DNA from: Halictus rubicundus
Lineage: Eukaryota > Arthropoda > Insecta > Hymenoptera > Halictidae
Direction of reading: 5' to 3'
DNA length: 64,000 nt
Assembly: GCF_050948215.1 (NCBI RefSeq)
Contig: NC_135164.1
Span: 6,825,116 to 6,889,115 of the forward strand
A model generated the notes under the pieces. It was not told the DNA's origin. It searched no databases and was given only the letters and a program-made list of their open reading frames with translations. The position numbers and the translations under genes were made by a program. This document shows positions 47,305 through 56,989 of this stretch, piece by piece (within the stretch, counting starts at the first letter, position 1; every line of letters begins with the position of its first letter).

Positions 47305-47657
47305 CACGTTCGCGGACGCAAATGCTATAGCATTCATCTTCATAGTGATGCAAAATGACGTCAATGCTACAGCATTCAAATTTTAAAGCCAATTTTTATT
47401 CATTTACTTTTATACAACCTTAAGCTTTTGTAATTGATATACATTTCAAATTGAAATTTGTTTTTGTAATTAATATACATTTCAAATTGAAATTTGTGTT
47501 TTTGTAATTAATATACATTTCATTTGTCATTACCAATGACAGTTAACTTATTATTATTGTTTATTTCTAATCAGATTTCGGATAGTACAACTAGTTTCAA
47601 GAAAAATTGCCTGTCTATTTTTGCAGCTCACTGAAATTTTTACTGTCCGTGAACGTG
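47305..47657. mobile_element. MITE family D, TTAA-flanked, with internal tandem repeat
   Basis: TTAA at 47301-47304 and 47658-47661. Ends CACGTTCGCGGACGC and (reverse complement) CACGTTCACGGACAG. Inside, three copies of a roughly 37-bp AT-rich unit (TTTTGTAATTAATATACATT) lie at about 47426-47524. Its right TTAA is also the left TTAA of the adjoining family A element. Confidence 0.8.
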
Positions 47658-47661
47658 TTAA

Positions 47662-47899
47662 CCCTTTGCACTCGAAGCTATTTTAACTCCAAAACGAAAC
47701 ATTTCTTATAACCTAGAATATGTCCCTTGTATACATATTTCTATGTTATACATATAAAAATGGTGCAATTTACTCGTACAATACTGAAGTGTTTAGTAAT
47801 GTATTACATACAAACAAATTTAATAAAGTAAAAAATATTTTGAATAACGATACAGCAATTTTCAGTGGCGCCTTACAGTCGCCATTCGAGTGCTAAGGG
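47662..47899. mobile_element. MITE family A, complete copy
   Basis: Ends CCCTTTGCACTCGAAG and (reverse complement) CCCTTAGCACTCGAAT, with TTAA at 47658-47661 and 47900-47903. 238 bp, non-coding. The CCC start and TTAA duplication fit a piggyBac-mobilised MITE. Confidence 0.85.
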
Positions 47900-48293
47900 T
47901 TAATAATTGCTATTATTTTAATAGGAACTGTAAATTGAACTCTTTTAGATACACAACAGTATGGACACATTGCTACCCTCTACGTACATATTTAATTTCA
48001 TTGAACCAAAAACCCTTAATATTATACATATAAAAATGGTGCAATTTACTCGTACAATACTGGTGTTTAGTAATTTATTACATACAAACAAATTTAATAA
48101 AGTAAAAAATATTTTGAATAACGATACAGCAATTTTTAGTGGCGCCTCACAGTCGCCATTCGAGTGTTAAGGGTTAACAATTGCTATTATTTTAATAGGA
48201 ACTGTAAATTTAACTCTTTTAGATACACAGCAGTATGGACACATTGCTACCCTATACGTACATATTTAATTTCATTGAAACAAAAACCCTTAA
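47746..48293. repeat. Tandem duplication of a MITE A segment plus flank
   Basis: 47746-48021 is repeated at 48022-48293 with few differences: the right two-thirds of the family A element, its TTAA, and about 120 bp of flank (ATTGCTATTATTTTAATAGG, ATGGACACATTGCTACCCT). The offset is about 274-276 bp. The second MITE copy therefore lacks its left terminus. Confidence 0.85.
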
Positions 48294-48399
48294 ATATCTC
48301 AATTTACGTATAAATGGACTCGGGCCACTTTCAAACTAAACTTCTCACACATACGGAAAATATAAATTTTCTTCAGTGTATGTTATCAAACGAGAGAAA

Positions 48400-49124
48400 A
48401 TAGGCGACACGCTATAATTTCGTCCCGAAGTGTAGACAGAATTCTCGTAAGATTCTTCCGAGCAGAGAAGCCGAAAAAGGATCGAGCGGGTTTCGAACGA
48501 GCGTGGGAGAAATCGGACGGCGAGAGGTCGACTTCCGGGGGTTGAAAGGCGCATGCACAGAAACATGGCGTCCTCGGCGGGGGTAGATTGTCGAGTGTAC
48601 GGCGGCCTGGTGGGGTTTGGCGGGGTTTCGCGGGGTTTGTCGGATCGATAGCGCGCATGAGGGGTGCGCGAACACCTACGAGTACGAGTCGTTGATCGTG
48701 ACGACATAGCCGCCGCCGCCGTGAGTCGAGTATCCGGCGGAGTATTCCCCGATGTCAATAGCGTACGTGCGTCCCAGTGACGAACACCGGGTTCGGTAGC
48801 TCGTCGACGAGTGCTGGGAGATCTCGGGTCGGGTCGGGTCGGGCCGTGTCGTGTCGTGTGTGTCCACTTGCGCGGTTGTCCGATCAGGAATGCCGGCCGG
48901 TTTCCGTTCTTCTGATCGCTGTGATCGCCTCCGTCGCGTTCATCCCTTTGGTCGATTCCGTCGCGGCAGCGATCTGCTCTGAACGAGAACCGCGTCGCGG
49001 ATACGCGAGTGACTCTGATGCACGAGCAGCTTGTGTACAGGCGGGTATCGCGCGGAAATACCGCCGGAGCCGTGGCCGAGGACGGAATCGGAGCCGGCAT
49101 GCCATCGACTTGAGAGCTAGTGAT
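48400..49124 (+). promoter_or_regulatory. CpG-rich 5' region of the signal-peptide gene
   Basis: CG-dense sequence upstream of the ATG at 49125, unlike the AT-rich flanks. It includes three GGGG runs at about 48611-48637 (possible G-quadruplex) and a GGGTC tandem at about 48829-48845. It probably contains the transcription start and leader. The frame is open upstream without an ATG, so the start codon is well defined. Confidence 0.5.
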
Positions 49125-49263
49125 ATGTCCGTGATGTCCCGAGGCTCGCCCTGGTGCCTGGCCGCACCGGGGCCCAACAGATTCCTAACGCTTCTCCCGA
49201 TCATCGTCGCTGCCCTCGTCGCCTTACTCTCACCAGGCGTCGTCGGCGAGAAGAGCAAAAAAT
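49125..49263 (+). CDS. Signal-peptide first coding exon of an unidentified secreted or membrane protein (partial)
   Basis: The first in-frame ATG (49125) opens 46 codons plus one base and runs to a perfect donor (AAAT/GTGAGT). The peptide has a short polar N-region, then a long hydrophobic core (FLTLLPIIVAALVALLSPG, about 20-38) and a likely cleavage site near VVG/EKSKK, so it should enter the secretory pathway. Phase-1 exits are common for signal-peptide exons of extracellular modular proteins. No later exon could be recognised in the remaining 15 kb, so the family is unknown. The alternative is a spurious ORF in a CpG island, but donor, phase and signal peptide together argue against it. 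Confidence 0.6.
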
Positions 49264-49893
49264 GTGAGTACCCTCCCCGTCTTTATCTGTTCACTCTTTT
49301 TTTATCGAAACTCCTCCTCGCGATTCTGTCACAGCTGTGTCGGTAACTATACTCCAGCTCGCACCGATGCCTCGCGAACGTAAATCAGGGTTGTCTCGGC
49401 ACGAAATAAGGTTTGAATGTTTTTCGGGGAATGCTTCTTCAAATTGCTGCGATTTCGCCGGAACCTCCACTCCTTCTCGAATCACGTTCGTTTCGAATTG
49501 TTTCGCGAAACAGGTCCAACCTGTGCAACGTAAAATTCATTATTCCTCCCCTTTCCTGTATATAGTGATCAACGTTCGCTCGCCTTAACCCGTCGCGAGG
49601 TTTCGGCCATGTGAAAGGTTAGAGTGCTCCTAAAGCTTTTTAGATGTTCGTAAAACAGTTTATTGTTACGCTAGACGCATCGTCCTCCTGTGACCACGTG
49701 GGGGAAAAATTGAGGGTCAATTATCTGGTCGCGTAAATTGAAGATGACTTGTTCAGGAAAAATTTGGAGTCACGGGTTTGTTGTTGCTCGACCCGCCGGT
49801 ATTATATCGCATGCGTTGAAAGGGAATCAAATTCACAGTAAGATTGTCCACTGTAATATCCGACTCGAGATTTCGTTGAATACGTATGTTATT

Positions 49894-50504
49894 AAGAGAC
49901 AGTTATGGATTTATGACAAAAATGGGTATGCACAATTTGAAGCAGCGGACATATTGAAAAGATTTAAGGGCAACAGCGTATTGGTTTTAGCTTAACCCTT
50001 AGCACTCGAATAGTGACTGTAAGGCACCACTAAAAATTGCTGTATTCAAAATATTTTTTACAATAATAGAATGCAAAAAATATGAGAATGAAAGGAAAAA
50101 TGCTAAGTTGCCTAGATCCTTACCCATTCTGTTAAGTTTTATATCGACGGTCTTGCCAAGTATATCAAGGATACAAATTTGTATAATATATTGTAAGAAA
50201 ATGTACCGTGTTGCTAATGAGCTTTGATGTTGAAGCAACATTAAACAATTAAATTATTACATTTGTTTGTATTTAATAAGTTTCTGAACATTTCAGTATG
50301 GTACAAGTAAATTGCACCATTCCTGTATGTACAACACGAAAAAAAACATATAGAAGGGAAATATTCTAGGTCGGAAGAAATGTTTCGGTTTAGAGTTAAA
50401 ATAGCTTCGAGTGCAAAGGGTTAATAAAATAACTAAAAGAAGAAACAAATTTTTACCTGTGTCTCGCAATCAATGTAAACATTTTGCACAAAGATCCGCA
50501 GTCT
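49894..50504. mobile_element. Family E repeat interrupted by a nested MITE A
   Basis: Left part 49894-49995 (GACAGTTATGGATTTATGAC) and right part 50421-50504 (ending AAGATCCGCAGTCTAG) together align with the uninterrupted family E copy at 60871-61073. The interruption is the family A element. Confidence 0.65.
49996..50420. mobile_element. MITE family A nested in a family E repeat
   Basis: Ends CCCTTAGCACTCGAATAG and GCTTCGAGTGCAAAGGG, with TTAA at 49992-49995 and 50421-50424. It contains about 180 bp of extra sequence (roughly 50065-50245) absent from the copies at 41282 and 47662. Confidence 0.8.
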
Positions 50505-51032
50505 AGTTATTCATGTCCTCCAAAGCGAAATAAAATTCGTTGTCGTTGCCGTTGGAGAATACGTAGGCAGACAGTAGATACAAAGTTTCCTCTTCTCCTG
50601 TGAAATTATGAACGACGACAAAGTTCTAATCACCGTAACCGCACGATGAACCCTGGTGACAGGGGTCAACGCAACAATTTCGGGATTAATTTTAGCCGAG
50701 CAGTTCCGGCCGCTTCCTTATTTCGTAATGCGCAAACTTCTGTCACCGCGCAGAACGCGGTCGAGGGCCTATCATTGTTGGTCCATCTCCTTTGCTCCGT
50801 GCCGGATCTGGTTCGTCGAAACGAATTGGACCAATTCGTGGATGAAGCACCGTACATTCCGCAATTCAGCGCTCCCCCGGTTCTAATTCGATTACAATCG
50901 TTCCGAAACGTTCGCATTCCATACTGTCGCGTTTTCTGAGCCCTGCCGGGTCTGTTGGGAGGTTCGTTGAAACAAATCGGACCGATTCAAAGCCGATTCA
51001 AATCGGACCGATGTAAAGCTCCCGATGTTCTA

Positions 51033-52319
51033 TTAGGTTGGCAAGAAAGTAATTTCGGTATTTTTAGCTGAAATAAAATCCAATTTTTTTATCAAAGCAA
51101 TGAACTTTAATGAATAAAATATTTCCCATCTTGTTCTATAATCTTTTGCCATCTTTCTGGTAGCTTCATAATTCCGCGCTCATAAAACTTCTGATCCTTT
51201 TCGGTGAAAAACTGATCCAAGTGCGACTTCAGACCATCATCATTAGTGAAAGTTTTACCATTCAAAGAGTTTTGTAAACTTCGGAATAAATGATAATCTG
51301 ATGGTGCAATGTCAGGGCTATATGGTGGATGTGACATCACTTCCCAACCAAGCTCCGATAACTTTTCACGTGTTACCAAAGATGCGTGTGGCCTAGCGTT
51401 ATCATGGTGGAACACGATTCCTTTGCGATTTGCCAATTCTGGCTGTTTTTCTTTGATTGCTATGTCCAGTTTTGTTAGTCGTCGACAATAAACATCTGAA
51501 TTGATGGTTTGGTTCCTTGGGAGAAGCTCAAAATACACAATACCTTTGTAATCCCACCAAACTGACAACATGATCTTCTTTTGGTGCAATTCAGCTTTCG
51601 GCGTGGTTTGGGCTGATTCATCACGCTTCGACCATGATCGTTTTCGAGTTGTGTTATTGCAAACAACCCATTTCTCAACACCAGTGATGATTCGCTTCAG
51701 AAAAGGGCCGATTTCATTTCGTTTGAGATGCATATCGCGTATGTCGATGCGTTGCGTGAAGTGAATTTCTTTCAATTCGTGTGGAACCCAAATATCGAGC
51801 TTCCTAACGATTCCGAGACTTTTTAAACGATATTCTATAGTTGTATGCGAGACATTAAACCTGTCTGCAATCTCTCGGACAGTTATATGACGATCCGATT
51901 CAATAATCGCTTTCATTTGGTCATCGTCAACTTCAGATGGTCGACCAGAACGTTGGTCGGCTTTAAGTGAGAAATTTCCAGAACGGAATTTTTTAAACCA
52001 ATTCTGGCATGTGCGTTCTGTTAAGCAATCCACACCATAAACTTCACATGTATCTTTGCGAGCCTCGGCAGCTTTTTTACCTCTACGGAAATAAAAAAGC
52101 AATATGTGCCTATAATGTTCGTTTTTGTACTCCGTGTTCAAATTGACACAGAACTAACAATTTTAATCAAACTTACGTGTAATTTGCTTCAAAAGTAACC
52201 GAAAAGATGCAGTTATGAAATGTCAGAAAGAAAACAAATGCAACGTTAACAGAAGTCAATCAAACAAAACATAAAGCCATCTATTAGTGAAAACCGAAAT
52301 TACTTTCTTGCCAATCTAA
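51033..52319 (-). mobile_element. Full-length mariner transposon
   Basis: A 1287-bp element with inverted ends TTAGGTTGGCAAGAAAGTAA and TTAGATTGGCAAGAAAGTAA, both continuing TTTCGGT, flanked by TA at 51031-51032 and 52320-52321. It carries one uninterrupted transposase ORF on the minus strand. Length, ends and target site are all those of canonical mariners. The ends differ at one position within 27 bases, so the insertion looks fairly young. Confidence 0.95.
51107..52141 (-). CDS. Mariner transposase, intact ORF but first catalytic Asp replaced by Val
   Basis: 344 residues, the normal mariner length. The N-terminal half has two helix-turn-helix regions for end binding (RTCQNWFKKFRSG and REIADRFNVSHTTIEYRL) and the WVPHEL linker motif at 118-123. 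The catalytic domain should be D,D34D. The second Asp (247, in HHDNARPH) and third Asp (282, in APSDYHLF) are present 35 residues apart. The first, in the usual TGDEKW motif, reads TGVEKW with Val155 (GTT codon). The protein is therefore predicted to bind ends but not cut DNA. It is read as the element's own gene, not host-adopted. Confidence 0.93.
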   Translation of the reverse strand: MNTEYKNEHYRHILLFYFRRGKKAAEARKDTCEVYGVDCLTERTCQNWFKKFRSGNFSLKADQRSGRPSEVDDDQMKAIIESDRHITVREIADRFNVSHTTIEYRLKSLGIVRKLDIWVPHELKEIHFTQRIDIRDMHLKRNEIGPFLKRIITGVEKWVVCNNTTRKRSWSKRDESAQTTPKAELHQKKIMLSVWWDYKGIVYFELLPRNQTINSDVYCRRLTKLDIAIKEKQPELANRKGIVFHHDNARPHASLVTREKLSELGWEVMSHPPYSPDIAPSDYHLFRSLQNSLNGKTFTNDDGLKSHLDQFFTEKDQKFYERGIMKLPERWQKIIEQDGKYFIH

Positions 52320-54545
52320 TAATTTTGTTACGATAATTCGACCGCTCAGACAGATAAACGAACGCTCGCAGTAAAGGAAATTTTGCGAAACGGTAGGGAC
52401 ACCGCTACAGGTGCTGGTGAACCGATTCGAGTGAAAATTGCTGCGATCCACGCCAAAGTTACCGGAACAACGTTAATTGTTTGCCGGAGCGGTAGGGCGG
52501 CAGGAAGATTACTGCGTCGCCGTGGCCAGCGCACGACGAACGTGACGCGGGCCGATAAACGAAGCTAATTACGACAGTCAAATTAGCTCGGTCGGGCGAG
52601 CATATCGCACTGATTTCGCGATGACGCGTGATCGATTGATGCGCCGCGTATCATCGATCGAAACGTGCACGCGTGTCGTGATTTACCTTTGTGCGCGCAG
52701 TGTCACCGCCGCGGAAAAGCACCGATTTCGTGGCGTTTACGTTGCGCGTATCATGCCGCGAACACCACCATCTCGGGCTCTTAATTGCACAGTCGATGGT
52801 GGTATCATAAGCGTTGTAGTTGTAAAGCCGGTGTAGGCTTTTAAACTCTACTCGAGATTAAACTACAATCGAGGGACCGCCTTTAAGCACGGCTTAGACT
52901 TTAAGCCTCGCCGGAGAACCTCCAGGCAAATAGTTTTGATTGGTAATGGACTAGGAGAAACGCGGTAGCAACAAATTCGTTGTAAAGGAGGAGCTAACCG
53001 CCGTTCGAGTTTCCACCTGGCGGAAGCTAATGGGTCTAATGAATTTATTATTGCAGCCGGTATCTGAATAATCGATGAGTACGCAAACGAGACACCGGCA
53101 ACACGATGCAGAGTAAAGCTACGAAATTACCTGGAAAACTTTGTGATTATCTTATCAGCCGAATGAAATTTTTCGTATAATCCTGTTTCTCGCTGAGCTG
53201 GCGGTGGACAGTCCACGTATAAGGGTTGGAAATGTTGATTTTGCAGAGATAGGGGAACCCAACATCGATATCGTCCTCCTTTGTGCCTCGGCAGTGGCGG
53301 TTTTATTTATGGGCAGGCCCCGTATGTTGTAGACCCGGGGAACATTGAAATTCATTTTCTATTCAGCGATAAGTCACTTAAAGACTCGCTTATAGCTATT
53401 TCCCCGCGAGTCTTTTTATACGCCGGCCGTGAAAGTGACGTTCGGATAAATGGGAAATTTTGCGAGGAGCCGCGCGGATAATGGATTTTCTTTTTATTCG
53501 GTCTCCCGTGACACGCTGTCATCCATAATACGAGCGTATGCTTTGATAAATTCAGGGATTTACCAGCGAAAGGAAGAAATTACAACGGTGCCGGGCCTGA
53601 TCGAAATTGAAACTTTCTAGCCGGGAATTTGCTCGTTTGAAAAATGTCCTGAGCGATCGTGTGCCTTATCGTCGTTTCTTGGCCCATAGACGATTTCTCT
53701 TTCGCGGGCCGTACGAACATCGGTGGCGGCCGCGTACTCCTGTTTCTTATGTCCTCCCTGTTCCGCGGGCTTCTCGAACTTTCGTGGCAATCCTTGTCAC
53801 TGTCTGGCGGCTTGATTTCTTGCTAAACTCTCTCGGCAAGAAACTTCGCGTCCGGAAACGAGTGACTCGCTCTCTCCCCATTTACTTATCCCTCGGGGAT
53901 AGTCGGTCCGGGCTCAGACCGTGCATCACCGGGCGACCACGGTCCTTCGACTTGGCAAAATTCCACTCAATTTCCGTGGAATTCAAGCGCAGCCGACAGA
54001 CCAAAATTCTTCGCGGAACGATGCTCGCGAGATCGTCGCAGGAGGTCCGTTTTCGAAAAGAAGGTCCAACGCACCGGTGGTCGATGTTATAATTAGGTGT
54101 ATGGATATGCCAGTGAATATATAACACAGTAGTCTTACTTTCAAGTGTGTTTATGCTAGGAAGGTCCTAGAACGTCTGATTAGGTCAACGCGTGTGCGCT
54201 CTGTCCAGACGCGTGTCGGTATTGTGTTTGTAATTATACAGATGTCGTTAGACAGGTATTACATTGATTTCTGATATATAACAGTCGATTTGTCCTAGAA
54301 TGGGGAAAACATTTAATATTTTTCATTTAATCCAACTCTAGAAGTTGCTAATACAAGGTTCGTTAGATATTACAGAAAATTGTCCACATGTGAATGGACA
54401 GAATTGATTTTCGTACGAGGCAAAAGTTCGCCAGAAAATTGACACTAAATCTGCCACGGTCAAAATGACCGGTATTCTGATTCATAATTATTGAAATTTT
54501 AGAAACGTTTTCACAGGAAATTACTGCATTGACTTCTTCATGTAA

Positions 54546-54763
54546 CACTAGATTTACGGGACCCGTCGAAATGACGGGTTCTAATATTTTTAATTTAGTA
54601 TTATTAAGATTCTAAGGATGCGTATATTAGAAATTATTTAGCAAATTTATTTCTTTGGGTATGTATTATTTTAAAAATATTGCTAAAAATGTGGGTAGCA
54701 CGTTCTTGTTATCTTTATGAAGTAATGCAAAATAGTCGCTTTTAGTGCTCCGTAAACCTAGTG
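54546..54763. mobile_element. MITE family B, copy 2
   Basis: Ends CACTAGATTTACGGGACCCG and (reverse complement) CACTAGGTTTACGG. TTAA on the right (54764-54767); the left side reads GTAA, one base diverged. Shares the inner GACGGG tract with the copy at 35681. Confidence 0.7.
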
Positions 54764-56461
54764 TTAAGCACATACAGTGTATGAATGTCTTGGTTATTTC
54801 AAACGATACATACAGGTTTTTCACGATTCATCTTACGAACAGACTTCCATTTTCTTTTAATTCTTTACACAATCTTTCAAAAATCTTGTGTGAAGGGCAC
54901 ACGCGGTTTGGATATCTTTCACCGTACTTTCGAGCCACAATTCTGTTCCTCTTACTTTCTGCATAGATTAGAAGCATCTCTAGTTCTTCGAACGAAATTT
55001 CCATATTGACTGTCTTATGTTCACTAACTGAGAAACTGACTGACACTGAGAGACGCCGCAAGCCTACCGATGTTTCTTAAACCCTACAACTTACTCCTGT
55101 AAGTAACATTTTCTCGTATCACACTGTAGATCAGTCTCCGGGGAGTTTGATCAGAACAATCTGCCGTTATGTCTTTACCGTGATGGAAAGCTACCCTTAC
55201 AGGGGCTGTTTCACCCTAAAGGGACGAAATCTTGTCAGTGAGAGTTGACAAAGAAACTTAAATTAAAATAATTCATTTTCCATCTAATACTATTCTCTTC
55301 TAGTAATAAAATTTCTGATCCTCGAGAGTTCAACAGTTGGACTTGTTGACGACATTAGCTAAAAATGTCGGGACACTGAATAATGCAATTGTTTGATCGT
55401 GGAAGCCAGGAATGATTGTGTACGGGTAATGCATGGCAAGGGATCAAGGGTCAGTATCATTTGAAGATATTGTGTACGATGCTTTCGGGATATTGTCGAG
55501 AATGCAATTGTCCTATGCAGACGCGGTGCAAAGAAGGCCGGGGATCCGCGCGACGTTTGTCGTAGATTGAAGCTTTCGCAGCTCGAAGAGTTTCGTTAAA
55601 TTGAAAGGCCGCGGGTCGTAAGTTGGAGAGGTGGCTTCCTATCGTTATGTCGAAATGTTGCGGGGGGAATTGCTAACAGGGCTCGATTGGTAGTAGCACA
55701 CCGGCGGTGCCTCACCTGTCGCTTTCTCGGTCTCTCCTCTCTTTGTGCCGGCAGCCCCACCTCAATTACCGAGGCTCTCCGTATCGGTAACTTCGGGACG
55801 GCCAATCTGCCTCGGCCAATCAATTCCGACGAATGTTTGAACTTTCTAGAATCCACAGAAATTCGTTCCGTTGGTTTTTCGAACTTCCGATTTATCTTGA
55901 AACGGCGCGGCGAACTTTCCTTTTTTTTTTTTCATTTCCCTCGGCGCCGTTTTCCGTAATTTATTGCCATAAATCAGCATCGATATATCCTCCCCTCGCG
56001 TCCAGATAAGAATGCCCGGCGGTAACTCACGACGCTGTGTTCCTTTTTCTCTTTTTCTTTTGCAAGAAACTGCATCTTAACGCGAACCGTGGCTCGACGA
56101 TATCTCTATGTCTGTGCTCGTGCCACGCTAAACGATACCCTCCTTTTTTCCTTCCGCGGGATCCTTCTTGCCTCTTGATATGCAACCATCGTTGCCGCGT
56201 ATTGTGAGCTTCGATACGGTTACTCTTCCCTCGGGAGCAATGCACCCACTGCAACGGAAATGTACTTACATGTCTCGTAGTATTTCTTTCATCCCGTCTA
56301 TAAACATCGCTGTTCAATTCGCGCCGCGCATTCCGTGGAATCTTCGAGCAATTTTGTGCAGGCTGACAGTTGTACAACTTTCTGCTGAATGTAGATTTTC
56401 AAATTTTTTCTCTTTCTTTGGAATCAGGGAAAAATTCGCAACGGAGCTAGCTGAAATAATT

Positions 56462-56482
56462 GAATTGTACATTTCAATGTAC
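56462..56482. repeat. Short perfect palindrome
   Basis: TTGTACATT and AATGTACAA are separated by two bases just outside the inverted-repeat element at 56505. It may be a cruciform or a chance AT-rich palindrome. Confidence 0.35.
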
Positions 56483-56504
56483 AATTGAATTGTAATTGAA
56501 TAGG

Positions 56505-56989
56505 GTCGATTTCAAGTGATCATAACTCCGGCAAAAATTGTTCTACCGATATCGTTAAAAGATCACTTGAAAGCTCCAAGTCTCTACTTTCAGATGCCTT
56601 TTCACATTTTCAGCCACGTTGCTTTTCAACACAGTTCTAGCGCTATGAATAAGACTTTGACAGTTACGAAAGATTTTGTTCGACTTCCAGGCATCACGTG
56701 AGTAGAAATAAATTTTTTTGAGAAATCTCGTTAGCATCATTCGAAAGCGCCTACCGTCCTGTGCAAGAAACCTGATTGTCGAACATGGTGCGATTTTTTT
56801 TTGTTCGAGTTATGCAACATTGAAGCGAGAATGGTCTTTTTTACTTTAACCGGCTCTGGAAAACGAAAAAATCATCGTAGAATCTTGTTAAAAAAAGCAA
56901 TAGAAAGAGCATTTCTTTCTCTTGAAGGCACTTCGAATGGTTTTTCAACGCTGCAACAATTTTTGCCGGAGTTATCACTTGAAATGGAC
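56505..56989. mobile_element. Inverted-repeat element with TTTCAAGTGAT ends
   Basis: The left arm GTCGATTTCAAGTGATCATA continues AACTCCGGCAAAAATTGTT. The right arm is its reverse complement apart from a three-base gap (CAT) and a few changes. About 485 bp, no transposase ORF. Confidence 0.7.

Noticed and set aside
48345..49100. 251-codon minus-strand ORF
   Set aside because: It is antisense to the CpG-rich leader and signal-peptide region; its Pro/Arg/Thr-rich composition is expected from CG-rich DNA and no domain is visible.
53607..54092. 161-codon plus-strand ORF
   Set aside because: Arg-rich, no recognisable domain, no splice context, in GC-rich intronic DNA.
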